From assembly GCA_964560875.1 (NCBI GenBank), contig CAZLMW010000016.1, positions 24,170-88,169 of the forward strand: a DNA stretch of 64,000 nt, in the 5' to 3' direction. The position numbers and the translations under genes are program-made. Source of the DNA: CAZLMW01 sp964560875 (GTDB taxonomy: Bacteria > Myxococcota_A > UBA9042). The first letter of the stretch is position 1, and each line of letters starts with the position of its first letter. Below the pieces are notes generated by a model, which worked only from the letters and a program-made list of their open reading frames with translations, had not been told where the DNA came from and did no database searches. Shown one piece after another: positions 1-8,631 of this stretch.

Positions 1-2190
1 CATCGGGTTGTTCTGGGCCTGGCCTTCCTTGCTCGACTTGGACAGGTCGGCGGGCGACGAGATGGCGAAGATCGCGTCGTCTTCGGCGCCGGGTTTGGTC
101 GGGTCGTCGGTCGCGACGGTCTTGCCCTGGAAGCTCACGTCGCCGCCCGCTACGACGTTGTGGCCGTGGACCGCTTTGCCCTTGAGCAGGGCGACGAGCT
201 GCGCCTTGGTCTTGACCTTGACCTTGATGAGGATCGTCGCGGTTTGACCGGACGCGATCGGCACATCGGCCTTGGTCGCCGTCCCCGAGCCGTGCGCGCC
301 GCCGGTCTTGACCGATTTGTCGGTGCCGGGCCCGGTGACCGTGAGCAGCTCGGCCTCTGCCGGGATGTGCACCTGCACGTTGTCGACGCTGATGTTCTGG
401 TTGCCGACGTTCTTCAGGACGATCTTGTAGGTGACCTCTTCGCCGGGTTTGGCGGTCGCGACGGACGCGGTCATCTGGGGCGGATCGAGGGTCGGCGCAA
501 CGATGGTGACCACCGTCTCATCGCTGATCCATTGGCCCTTTTCGGAGTTGTTGTCGGCGTAGGTGTAGTCGAGCTGCGCCTTGGAAGAGATGGACTTGAC
601 CGTCGTCGGCTTGTCGACCTTGACCTGCCAGGTGACCTCGACCTTCTGCTGCCCGGAGCCCTTGATGGTCCCGAGGTTGAGGCCCGTCGCCAGGGGGCTC
701 TTGCCGCCGACGTCGGCCGCTGGGAAGCCGTTGAGCACCGTAGAGCCGGCGACATAGGTCGCGCCGGGCGGCAGGAATTGGTCGAGACGAAGGACCGCGT
801 TGTTGGCGTCGAGCTTACCGTCGTTGAAGAGGTCGACGGTGTAGGTCAGCGAGTCGCCGCCGCTGGCGCTGATCTTGACCTGCTTGTTGACGAGATACTT
901 GGTAACCGCGTTGCGGAAGCTGGGCGCGAGGCGGCTGATCTCGATGCTGAGCCAGCCGAGGCCGAGCAGCTCCCCAAAGCCCGAACTGGCGCACTCCAGC
1001 GACGATGAAAACGGACACGGGACGGCCTGCGACGAGTTGTTGGAGGTCTTGCCGTCGCCGCTGCTCATCAGGATCGTGAGCGATTTGTCGCCGCTCTTGA
1101 CGAACGACGAGATGTCGAAGGCGTCCAGATCGATACCCGCGCCCGCGCTGCTGTTGAAGATGTTGTCGACGTCCTGGTTGAGGTTGCTGCCGAAGAGCTT
1201 GGCCGTCTTCTGGCTGCCGGTGACCTGCACGAAGTCGTAGCAGGTGTTGCACATCGGCGCGTACTTGGGCTTTTTGCTCGGCGATTGGGCGGGCATACCG
1301 AGGTGTTTGTCGCCTTCGAACGCGTAGTAGCGCAGGTGAGCTTCCGCGGGGTTGCCGACCTCGAAGCCGCTGAGATTGAGGGTGATTTGCCCGGGCGAGT
1401 TGAGCCGCTCGTCGATCATCGCGGCGCCGTCGTACAGGTAGACGTCGCGCAGGATCTTGTCGGAGAACGCCGTGTCGTAGACGACGAACATCGACCACGA
1501 GGCGTGATAGGCTTGGCACGGCTGGAGGTTGCCGGCGCAGCAGACCTTGTCCTGGCCGCTACCGTCGGAGAGCGGCGGACACCCGGTGAACTTCAGCGCT
1601 GCGGCGAGCGCGTCGACGCCAGCGACGGTGTAGGTGCCGTTCCAGCCGACCGTCTTGTCCTTGTGCGCGGCGAGGATCGACGTGATATCGGCGCGGCAAT
1701 AGAACGTCGCGTGACCGCGCTTGGGGTTGGGGATCGTCGTGATTGCGCGGATCTGGCAGCTGTCGGCCTTGATGGCGACGGTCTGACCATCGGCGAAGGT
1801 GACGCTGACGGTGTCGTCGGCGACCGGGTTGCTGAAGTTCTTGGCCGTGCCCGTCCAAAACAGGTAGCTGGCCTTGATCGACGCGTCTTCGGGCAGCTTG
1901 GAGTCCAGGCCAATGATCGCCTTGGACGACGGCAGCAGATCCGAGTTGAAGCGGAAGTCGGTCGGGTTGTCCATCAGCGTGTTGCCGATGACGACCGCCT
2001 TGCCGTGCACACGGAAGGTCTTGGTGGGCGAGTTGGGGTAGGTGCCGACGACGACGCCAAACGCGGGGCCCGGCAGGGAGACGAGACCCACGGCGACCAG
2101 GGCGAGGCCGACCAGGAGGCGCCGCGCAATCAGGCGGATCGGCGCACCGCGAGCAACGCGCGCAAGTTTGCGGCGAGTCGGGTTCCGCAC
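1..2190 (-). CDS. Secreted DUF11-repeat surface protein, 3' end outside window
   Basis: The frame is open from a GTG at 2190 to the window edge, giving 730 codons without a stop, so the C-terminus is missing. A GGAGG lies 9 nt before the GTG. The N-terminus is Arg-rich followed by a hydrophobic stretch ending near PGPAFG, a probable Sec signal peptide. Residues about 50-330 form a secreted region with a few Cys (CNTCYD, CCAGN). Further on, two segments fit the DUF11 / conserved-repeat beta-sandwich: one begins SLTYTVDLFNDG, the other GEEVTYKIVLKNVGNQ. Such domains occur in adhesins and surface-layer proteins. A surface or extracellular role is inferred; no enzyme motif was seen. It is divergent from the next gene. 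Confidence 0.75.
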   Translation of the reverse strand, partial: MRNPTRRKLARVARGAPIRLIARRLLVGLALVAVGLVSLPGPAFGVVVGTYPNSPTKTFRVHGKAVVIGNTLMDNPTDFRFNSDLLPSSKAIIGLDSKLPEDASIKASYLFWTGTAKNFSNPVADDTVSVTFADGQTVAIKADSCQIRAITTIPNPKRGHATFYCRADITSILAAHKDKTVGWNGTYTVAGVDALAAALKFTGCPPLSDGSGQDKVCCAGNLQPCQAYHASWSMFVVYDTAFSDKILRDVYLYDGAAMIDERLNSPGQITLNLSGFEVGNPAEAHLRYYAFEGDKHLGMPAQSPSKKPKYAPMCNTCYDFVQVTGSQKTAKLFGSNLNQDVDNIFNSSAGAGIDLDAFDISSFVKSGDKSLTILMSSGDGKTSNNSSQAVPCPFSSSLECASSGFGELLGLGWLSIEISRLAPSFRNAVTKYLVNKQVKISASGGDSLTYTVDLFNDGKLDANNAVLRLDQFLPPGATYVAGSTVLNGFPAADVGGKSPLATGLNLGTIKGSGQQKVEVTWQVKVDKPTTVKSISSKAQLDYTYADNNSEKGQWISDETVVTIVAPTLDPPQMTASVATAKPGEEVTYKIVLKNVGNQNISVDNVQVHIPAEAELLTVTGPGTDKSVKTGGAHGSGTATKADVPIASGQTATILIKVKVKTKAQLVALLKGKAVHGHNVVAGGDVSFQGKTVATDDPTKPGAEDDAIFAISSPADLSKSSKEGQAQNNPM

Positions 2191-2496
2191 GAACACGGAC
2201 CTCCGGTCCCAAATCAACCCCAAAAGGGTGCCGGAAAGGGGCATGCGTGTCCACGCACCGGGCACGCTGCCGGGAGATGGGCGTGTGTGGAAGTGTTACG
2301 GCCCCACCCGAAGCGGCACACGGCGGCGTTTGTCGCGGCCTGGGACGGCACTTGGACAGGGCTTGCACAGGACCTGGACGGGTCCGTGGTGGCCGGCTTG
2401 AGGCGTCATCTCGAATTCAATCCGTTGCATTGCGTATCGCGATTGCCGTCGCCCGCATACTCTGGTCGCGCCGGTAACACTCGCTTGGAGAACGCC

Positions 2497-4389
2497 ATGA
2501 AGCCTCTTTGGACCGCGATGGTCGCCATTGCCGTAGCGCTTGGCGGCTGTGGGTCGAACACGAACACCAACGTCTGTGCGCCCGGAGCGACGCAGAGTTG
2601 CCTCTGTCTGGGCGGCGGGACCGGCGTGCAGAGTTGTCTGGGGACGGGTCAGGGCTGGACCGCGTGTCAATGCGCGGCGGCCGATTCGGGTTCGATTGAC
2701 GGGACGGCCGACACCGGCTCCGCGGGGGACAGTGGCTCTGGGGCGGCCAGCGACGTGATCTCGAGCGCCGACGTAGTCTCGGGGGCCGATGGGAGCGCAA
2801 GCGGCGGCGCGATCGACGCCGGGTCGGGCAGCGGATCGGATGCCGGGTCGGCGGCATCGAGCGGCGGTGCTGTGGATGCGCTTGCGGATTCTGGCGTCGT
2901 GTTCGATTCCGGGGCGTCGTCGAGCAGCGGGGGGTCGTCGAGCAGTGGCGCATCCAGTAGCTCAGGTTCATCGAGCAGCTCCGGTTCGTCGGGCAGCTCG
3001 GGCGGCACGTGCAAGCCGAAATTCATCCCACCGCCGATGAACTACGGGCAGGGCTGCACCGGCAGCGGCGATTCGGCCTACCTGCAGAGCCTTTCGACCA
3101 ACAGCAAGGAAGCGAGCACATTTGGCGACATCGTCAAGAACTGCACCCTGAGCTGCGCCGGATCAGCGTCGACCGCCCCGAAGGGCATCGCGTGCATCTC
3201 CCAGTGCATCTCCGGTAAGAGCAAGCTGTCGGCCGACTGCTCGACGTGCTACGGCCTCGACGCGTTGTGCGCATACAAACACTGTCTCGCCGCGTGTTTG
3301 ACGAACCCGGTCGGCAAGCCGTGCGCAGACTGTCGGTCGTGCAACTGCGAAGGCCCCGCGTCCACGTGCAAGGCCGGTTCGGGCAAGCCGGTCGACGCCG
3401 GTCCCTGGGACGCCGGTCCGGTCGATGCTGGCCCCGTCGATGCTGGCCCCGTCGATGCTGGCCCCGTCGATGCTGGCCCCGTCGATACGGGTGTCGATCC
3501 ATGTAAGAAATGCGCCGCCAACGAGACGTGCAGCAACGGAAAGTGCGTGCCCAAGACCGGCCCGCCGTGCGGTGGCAAGTGCCCGGTCGGTGAGATCTGC
3601 GACAAGGCGGCCAACGGCGGCGCGGGCAAGTGCGTCAAGATGACTTGCAAGTTGCCGACCAAGTGGAGCCCGCATATCAACCGCATCACCAAGCTGGCCA
3701 TGGCAACCAAGACGACCGGCGCCTGTGACCTCAACAGCGACGGCAAGCCCGACAACGCGTTCGGCAAGGGGATGTCCGCCTTCGCCGCGCAGCTCAGTTC
3801 GGGCGTCAACGACGCGCTGAAGGACGGTTCGTTGACCGTGCTGTTCGAGCCAGACGCATGGAAAACCGACGGCAAAGCCTTTGCGATCCGTGTGCTCGAC
3901 GGGGCGCCGGTCAAGGGCAAGCCAAACGCATACCTGGTCAAGCCGGCGAGCTACGACATGCTGTTCAACGGCGCCGGACAATGTCCCGCCGCAGCGACGA
4001 TGCCGGCCACCGTGAACGGCCTCAAGCTGCAAGCGGGTGGCACGAAATCAACCTTCCCGCTGCCGTTTCCGCTGCTCAGCTTCAAGCTGGATTGGAACTT
4101 GTCGGGAGCCACGCTCAAGGCGGATGTGCAGGACAAGACGACCTGGAAGGCGAGCACCAACGGCACGATTTGTGGCTACATCAAGAAGTCGGATATCGAC
4201 GCTGCGGTCGACAAGATCCCCGACGCCGAGCTCAAAAAGCAGGGTTTCGACAAGGCCACGGTCAAAGCGATTATCGGCGGTGTGCTCAAGGCCGATCTCG
4301 ATGTCGACCAGGACGGCACGAACGAGTCGGTGTCGGCGTTCTTCATGTTCGAGAGCGCCAAGGTGCCCATCGACGGCTTGACCCCGTAA
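2497..4389 (+). CDS. Cys-rich lipoprotein with Ser/Gly linker and VDAGP repeats
   Basis: Predicted 630-residue lipoprotein. The ATG at 2497 has GGAG 8 nt upstream and begins a lipoprotein signal ending in lipobox LGGC, lipidated Cys about residue 18. In-frame codons upstream of it have no such signal. Order of parts: short Cys-rich segment; long Ser/Gly/Asp linker (about 55-165); a domain with many CxxC/CxxxC pairs (about 168-295); a VDAGP linker; a second small Cys-rich module with CKKC and CSNGKC; then a C-terminal globular domain with two calcium-loop-like stretches, DLNSDGKPDN and DVDQDGTNES. The many Cys imply disulfides formed outside the cytoplasm. Anchoring to the outer membrane is inferred. 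The C-terminal domain is not recognised. Confidence 0.8.
   Translation: MKPLWTAMVAIAVALGGCGSNTNTNVCAPGATQSCLCLGGGTGVQSCLGTGQGWTACQCAAADSGSIDGTADTGSAGDSGSGAASDVISSADVVSGADGSASGGAIDAGSGSGSDAGSAASSGGAVDALADSGVVFDSGASSSSGGSSSSGASSSSGSSSSSGSSGSSGGTCKPKFIPPPMNYGQGCTGSGDSAYLQSLSTNSKEASTFGDIVKNCTLSCAGSASTAPKGIACISQCISGKSKLSADCSTCYGLDALCAYKHCLAACLTNPVGKPCADCRSCNCEGPASTCKAGSGKPVDAGPWDAGPVDAGPVDAGPVDAGPVDAGPVDTGVDPCKKCAANETCSNGKCVPKTGPPCGGKCPVGEICDKAANGGAGKCVKMTCKLPTKWSPHINRITKLAMATKTTGACDLNSDGKPDNAFGKGMSAFAAQLSSGVNDALKDGSLTVLFEPDAWKTDGKAFAIRVLDGAPVKGKPNAYLVKPASYDMLFNGAGQCPAAATMPATVNGLKLQAGGTKSTFPLPFPLLSFKLDWNLSGATLKADVQDKTTWKASTNGTICGYIKKSDIDAAVDKIPDAELKKQGFDKATVKAIIGGVLKADLDVDQDGTNESVSAFFMFESAKVPIDGLTP
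3391..3480 (+). repeat. 15-bp tandem repeat encoding VDAGP
   Basis: Four perfect copies of GTCGATGCTGGCCCC run from 3421 to 3480, preceded by two diverged copies from 3391. The unit is five codons, so copy-number change would lengthen or shorten the linker of the lipoprotein without a frameshift. Confidence 0.9.
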
Positions 4390-4716
4390 ACGTCTCGCTG
4401 CCGATCAGGCCGCGCAAAGGCCGCAAGTCAGTAGAGTCGTCTCTAACGGCCGATCAAGCCGGGGGGCTATTGATACCAAGCCCCACCCCTAAAACCGCTC
4501 CAGCGGCCCCTACGAGGGCTACAGGGGCATATGCCTCCAAAAAGTGCCCCCGCGAACGTGTCCCACGCCCCGATCAGCGCTGACGGGCACGACGTTGTAA
4601 GGACACCTTCGGCGGCCGTTTCCATCAACCCCCTCTGAGCCTCCGGCCCATCTCCCCCTGCGTTGGCAGGTGGAGAGAAGCCAACTCCGACCAAGCCCTA
4701 CCCGGTGGCCGAAGGG

Positions 4717-5000
4717 AAGCCGCAACCCGAGGCGACCGAAGGCAAGCCGCAACCCGAGGCGACCGAAGGCAAGCCGCAACCCGAGGCGACCGAAGGCANN
4801 NNNNNNNNNNNNNNNNNNNNNNNNNNNNNNNNNNNNNNNNNNNNNNNNNNNNNNNNNNNNNNNNNNNNNNNNNNNNNNNNNNNNNNNNNNNNNNNNNNAA
4901 GCCGCAACCCGAGGCGACCGAAGGCAAGCCGCAACCCGAGGCGACCGAAGGCAAGCCGCAACCCGAGGCGACCGAAGGGAAGCCGCAACGCCGGCGACCG
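4717..5000. repeat. 27-bp tandem repeat array spanning an assembly gap
   Basis: The unit starts AAGCCGCAACCCGAGG and ends CGACCGAAGGC. Three copies precede the gap (4717, 4744, 4771) and three follow it (4899, 4926, 4953), then a degenerate copy from 4980. Copies are adjacent with no spacers, so this is a tandem array and not CRISPR. The array is probably longer than shown because the assembler broke inside it. Confidence 0.9.
4799..4898. other. Scaffold gap (100 N)
   Basis: Exactly 100 N, a conventional placeholder for a gap of unknown size. The left flank ends one base into a repeat unit and the right flank starts at a unit start. A pure array would therefore need 26 + 27n bases here. Confidence 0.95.
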
Positions 5001-5045
5001 ATGGATCGCCGGCCGGCCCGCAGGGCCGACTTTGGGGTGTGGGCA

Positions 5046-5130
5046 CGAAAACGACGCTTTTCGGGCCCGAGGGGGCTGGTCCAGCCCCCTGAAGATGAAG
5101 GCGCCGCCGTTCGGCGACGAGTCGCCGAAC
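5046..5130 (-). terminator. Three successive hairpins after the kelch lipoprotein gene
   Basis: Perfect inverted repeats: CGAAAA/TTTTCG (5046-5063), AGGGGGCTGG/CCAGCCCCCT (5070-5090) and GTTCGGCGAC/GTCGCCGAAC (5109-5130). The last abuts the stop codon at 5130-5132 of the leftward gene. There is no clear U-tract, so intrinsic termination is uncertain; they could also be dispersed palindromic elements. Confidence 0.45.
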
Positions 5131-6887
5131 TACAGCGGCGCCCAGAGGCTCATCTGGATGTGCCGTTCGAGCGCTGCGTCGCCGAAGGTTACGCCGCCGA
5201 GCACGAGCACGTGGCCGGTGACGAGGCCGACGGCGCTGCCGAGAACGCGGCCGCCGCCAGGCATGGTTCCGCCGACCTTGCTGTGGGTCAGCTTGCCGGT
5301 GTTGGGGACGTGCACGACCTCGCCGGTCGCGACCGTCTTGCCGTCTGCGCCGATGCCGCCGGTGATGAGCACCTGGCCGGCTTTACGTCCGACACCGCTG
5401 ACGCCGATCTGCGCGCCACCACGGGCTTGCGCGAGCTTGAGATCGTGCGGCACCCAGTTGCCTTTGAGCAGATCGTAGACGTCGATACGGTCGATCGGCT
5501 TGGTGTGCTTGGTGTCCTCGAACCCGCCGACCATGTAGACGAAGAACTTGCCGCCTGCGTGAGCCACGTAGGCGGAGGCGGCGAGCGTTCGACCGGCGTT
5601 TCCGGCGAGCGGGCGGACGATCGGCTCCCACGCGACCTTGCCGCCGGGGGGCGCCGCGTCGCAGGCGGCGTCCTGGGCGTACTGGCCGTTGATCGAGCAG
5701 GTGATCCGCTTGTTGCCCTTGTAGGCGACGTTGCCGTGGTCGTCGTAGCGGATGACCTCGAAGTCGTTGAGCACACCGCTGCTGTTCTCGCCACCGATGA
5801 GCATGATGTAGCCGCCGGTCTGGTCGGGCACGCGCACGGTGGCGTGGTTCCAGCGGGGCTTGGACAGCGGGCCTTGCGTCACGGCGCCGCGGGTCGGGTG
5901 CCAGATCTCCCACGAGTTGCTGGCCTCGCCCTTGGGACCCTTGCCGCCACAGATGAGGAAGAAGTTCTCGTTGTCGAACATCCGCGTGATCGAGTGCTTT
6001 GCGCGGGCGTACTTGAGGTGCGGAGAGGCGCCGTTGGTCGGCTGGGCCTGCTTGACGGTGCCAAGCTTGGGATCGAAGTACTCGACGATGGACGTCGCCT
6101 CGACCGTGCCGCCGTTATCGACATAGCCACCGCTGATCGCGACGAGGCCGTTGACGCCGACCGAGGCCGTGGCGAACGCGCGCGGTTTGCTCAGGTTTGC
6201 GACCGGGCCAAGCAGCTGGCGCTGGTCGGTGTTGTAGACCAGCACCATCGTCTGAAACTGGGTGTACGAGTTGGGATCCCAGGGGTCTGTGGCGGCGGGC
6301 TTGGGCGCTGAACCACCGGCGATAAGCACGTTGCCATCGGGCAGCGGCGCGGTCGCGACACCGGCGGACTGCGCGGGTGGGCCGAGCTTGGCTTCGAGCT
6401 TGTTGGCGTTGATCGGCGGCGCGAACGTGTTGACGCGTGTGACGTACAGGTTGACCTGCCGCGGCGCGTCGCCATCGCGAACGCTGATCGGAACGGTGCG
6501 ACCGTGCCCCAGGATCGGCAGCGCGGGCGTGCCGTTGACGCCGGCCGGGTAGAGCTCCAGGCGGAACTGACGCGCGGCGCCGTAGGGCATCGGGCGGTCG
6601 GATCCGTTGGCGAGCTTGCCGAGGTCCAGCTTCATGCCCGGCGTGTAGCTGAGCACGATCTGGTGGTTCTCTTCGACGATCTGCGGACCCTCAGCGGTCA
6701 GCGCGACGAACTTGGCTTTGGGGTCGAGAAACGGGTTGTCGTTGCCGAGCGGGGCCGAAACGACCAGCTGCAAGGCCTGGGGCGGGTCGGCCAGACCGGG
6801 ATCGCACGCAGCCAACAGCGCAACCAGCCCGACGGTCAAAACCGTGCGCGCCGCGATCGTCGTCGTGTTGTTCAACCGCATGACCAT
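5130..6887 (-). CDS. Kelch-repeat lipoprotein
   Basis: Predicted 585-residue lipoprotein. The ATG at 6887 has GGGAG 8 nt upstream. The signal peptide ends in lipobox LLAAC with Cys28. From about residue 185 onward it carries at least six kelch-type blades, each with a Gly-Gly pair after a hydrophobic strand: ISGGYVDNGG, ICGGKGPKG, LIGGENSSG, MVGGFEDT, ITGGIGADG and VLGGVTFG. These predict a beta-propeller, usually a binding scaffold. No galactose-oxidase copper ligands were identified. It lies 57 bp after the PEGA gene on the same strand and is probably the last gene of that cluster. Confidence 0.8.
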   Translation of the reverse strand: MVMRLNNTTTIAARTVLTVGLVALLAACDPGLADPPQALQLVVSAPLGNDNPFLDPKAKFVALTAEGPQIVEENHQIVLSYTPGMKLDLGKLANGSDRPMPYGAARQFRLELYPAGVNGTPALPILGHGRTVPISVRDGDAPRQVNLYVTRVNTFAPPINANKLEAKLGPPAQSAGVATAPLPDGNVLIAGGSAPKPAATDPWDPNSYTQFQTMVLVYNTDQRQLLGPVANLSKPRAFATASVGVNGLVAISGGYVDNGGTVEATSIVEYFDPKLGTVKQAQPTNGASPHLKYARAKHSITRMFDNENFFLICGGKGPKGEASNSWEIWHPTRGAVTQGPLSKPRWNHATVRVPDQTGGYIMLIGGENSSGVLNDFEVIRYDDHGNVAYKGNKRITCSINGQYAQDAACDAAPPGGKVAWEPIVRPLAGNAGRTLAASAYVAHAGGKFFVYMVGGFEDTKHTKPIDRIDVYDLLKGNWVPHDLKLAQARGGAQIGVSGVGRKAGQVLITGGIGADGKTVATGEVVHVPNTGKLTHSKVGGTMPGGGRVLGSAVGLVTGHVLVLGGVTFGDAALERHIQMSLWAPL

Positions 6888-6944
6888 CCGTCCGTCTCCC
6901 TCACCCGCGAAAAGCTCCCAAGCCCGTAGCTGACACGCGTCGCT

Positions 6945-8567
6945 TCAGTTGCCTGGCAGCTGCGCGCTCACCGTGAAGTTGGGGTTGGGCTTGGGCTCCT
7001 GGCTGAGCAACAGGTAGGCGGTGACACCACCTGCGACAACAACCGCTCCAACGCCGGTCCAGAACCACCATTTGCTGGTGACGCCCCCGGACGGCTCGTC
7101 GTCACCGCGCTGCTTGAGCAAGCCAGCATACGGATCCGCGCCCGCTTTGCGCGGCTGCGTGGGCGTTGGGGTCGGTCGCACAACGGGGCTTGGCGTGGGC
7201 GTGGGTCGCGGCGTGGCGCTCGGCGTGGGCTCAGCGGTGCGCGCCGGCGTGGTCGTGGTCGGAGCCGTGGCCGGAGGCGGCGCGGTAACGGTGCGCGACT
7301 TGGTGGTTCGCGTGTAGATCTCCGGCAGCTCGGTGACCTCGCGATCGGTCGGGAACGAGTGGACGGCCGCGCGGATGTGACCCTCGGCTTCGAGGATCTT
7401 CATCTGCATGTCCGACAGGTTGCCGGCGAAATAGATCGGCTTGAGCGTCGCAGCCCGCTTGATCTGGGCGTCGTACAGGAAAAGGTGCAGCTCAATGCCG
7501 CGGCTGCTCTTGGACACGGCGCCGTACAGCAGGTAGCGCGCGTCGATCTGGCGCGCGAACATGAAGCCGTAGTTGCGGAACACGCGCTGGTGGAAGTTGC
7601 CCTTGTCCGCGAACGGCTTGACGTCGGACGGCTTGACCATCAACTCGATATCGTTCGCCGGGTCGTACTCCATGATGACCGCGGCGTGCACCTTGATCGG
7701 CTTGCGATTGCGAATCTGGACCGCCTTGCCCCACGGCTTGGCGCCCTCCTTCTTGACCTGGATGAAGTGCTGGCCGACCGGCAGATCCTTGGCTTCGAGC
7801 GGTGCGGTCCCGAGCTTGACGCCATCGATGAAAACCGACGAACCCGGCTTGGTCGCCTCGACCTTGATCACGCCAAACGACTTCTTCGCCAAGCGTGCAC
7901 GAGCGCGCGTGACCAGCGTCTGCAGGTTCTTGTTGGCTTTGCGGGCATCGACGACGAAGGTCGGCTGCAGCGTGAGCGCCTTGAGCACGTACAGCAACGC
8001 GCGTTTCTTCTGCCCGGTGCCGAGCGCCGCCATCGCCGCCCGCTGGTAGGCGTCCACGAGCTTGGTGAAGTCGGCGAGCTCAACGAAGTTGGCCTCGTAC
8101 AACCGAATCGCGCCGGTCAGCAGCTTGATAGCGCTGGTCATGTTGCTGCCACTGGCCAGCATTTCACGCCCGGTAATCGCGGCCTGGTCGGCTTTTTCGA
8201 GGCGCTTGAGCGCGCGGCTCTCTTCCTTGGAGATCTTGCGCTTGCGGCTGCGGGACGCTTTGCCCGCGTCGACCGTCGATGACGGGATCAGGCGCACGGT
8301 GTTGCCGGCCTCGATCATCGCGCGCAGGTACTCTTCGATGCGTTTTGCAGCGAGGTTGCCGACGCCACCGCGCCGTCCGAGCGGCATCACCGCCAGCCCA
8401 GGACGCCCCGATTGGGCGAGGACATGGAGGGGGACGCTCGTAACGACAAGAGCGAGCATTGTTGCAAGCCCGACGGCGGCGCGGCGGATCGACCTGTGGC
8501 CGACCGCGTCCCACGCGACGAGGTTTGCTTTCCGATTACGGGGGGTTGTCGAGGTGCGCACTGCCAC
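6945..8567 (-). CDS. PEGA-domain membrane protein with Pro/Thr-rich linker
   Basis: The protein is about 540 residues. An AGGAG at 8577-8573 overlaps the first in-frame GTG (8573), so the GTG at 8567 with 5-nt spacing is preferred; 8561 is also possible. The N-terminus has an Arg-rich start and a hydrophobic segment ending near VLAQ, a signal peptide or anchor. A helical TPR-like region follows (about 90-230), then a PEGA domain (GSSVFIDGVKLGTAPLEA), an alpha/beta region, a linker rich in Pro-Thr, and a C-terminal membrane segment WFWTGVGAVVVAGGV. PEGA proteins are surface or periplasmic and common in myxobacteria. The function is unknown. The gene follows the NAGPA-like gene in a same-strand run. 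Confidence 0.75.
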   Translation of the reverse strand: MAVRTSTTPRNRKANLVAWDAVGHRSIRRAAVGLATMLALVVTSVPLHVLAQSGRPGLAVMPLGRRGGVGNLAAKRIEEYLRAMIEAGNTVRLIPSSTVDAGKASRSRKRKISKEESRALKRLEKADQAAITGREMLASGSNMTSAIKLLTGAIRLYEANFVELADFTKLVDAYQRAAMAALGTGQKKRALLYVLKALTLQPTFVVDARKANKNLQTLVTRARARLAKKSFGVIKVEATKPGSSVFIDGVKLGTAPLEAKDLPVGQHFIQVKKEGAKPWGKAVQIRNRKPIKVHAAVIMEYDPANDIELMVKPSDVKPFADKGNFHQRVFRNYGFMFARQIDARYLLYGAVSKSSRGIELHLFLYDAQIKRAATLKPIYFAGNLSDMQMKILEAEGHIRAAVHSFPTDREVTELPEIYTRTTKSRTVTAPPPATAPTTTTPARTAEPTPSATPRPTPTPSPVVRPTPTPTQPRKAGADPYAGLLKQRGDDEPSGGVTSKWWFWTGVGAVVVAGGVTAYLLLSQEPKPNPNFTVSAQLPGN

Positions 8568-8599
8568 GATCACTCCTGGCCGCCACTTGCGGGCGGCGG

Positions 8600-8608
8600 G
8601 TTATACCA
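8600..8608 (-). promoter_or_regulatory. Extended -10 promoter candidate for the PEGA gene
   Basis: On the minus strand the sequence reads TGGTATAAC, an extended -10 (TGn plus TATAAC), about 33 nt before the preferred start. No good -35 hexamer is seen, which fits an extended -10 promoter. If real, the PEGA and kelch genes can be transcribed apart from the genes before them. Confidence 0.4.
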
Positions 8609-8631
8609 GAAAATCGGGCAGATGCGAGATG

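Larger units (their letters stand above)
4390..5129. other. 740-bp intergenic island, no gene supported
   Basis: The stretch lies between two convergent genes. Its left part (4390-4716) has no coding signature. The centre is a 27-bp tandem array interrupted by an assembly gap, and the right end holds three hairpins. Open frames cross the array in several phases on both strands, but they are only the repeat read as KPQPEATEG or LPSVASGCG. None has a ribosome-binding site and a non-repeat domain. I regard it as non-coding repeat DNA. Confidence 0.6.

Noticed and set aside
1285..2496. Long N-terminal extension of the first lipoprotein gene
   Set aside because: The ATG at 2497 has a ribosome site and begins a lipoprotein signal peptide. 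The extension is mostly antisense to the DUF11 gene.
2191..2496. Promoter pair in the divergent spacer of the first two genes
   Set aside because: CATACT at 2456-2461 resembles a -10, but no -35 lies at proper spacing. Nothing else is supported in this stretch.
4717..5000. CRISPR array
   Set aside because: Repeats are directly adjacent without spacers and no cas genes are present.
4663..5478. Open frame through the 27-bp repeat giving KPQPEATEG repeats
   Set aside because: It crosses the N block, has no ribosome site and is open in several phases and on both strands only because the repeat unit is a multiple of three. Its right part is antisense to the kelch gene.
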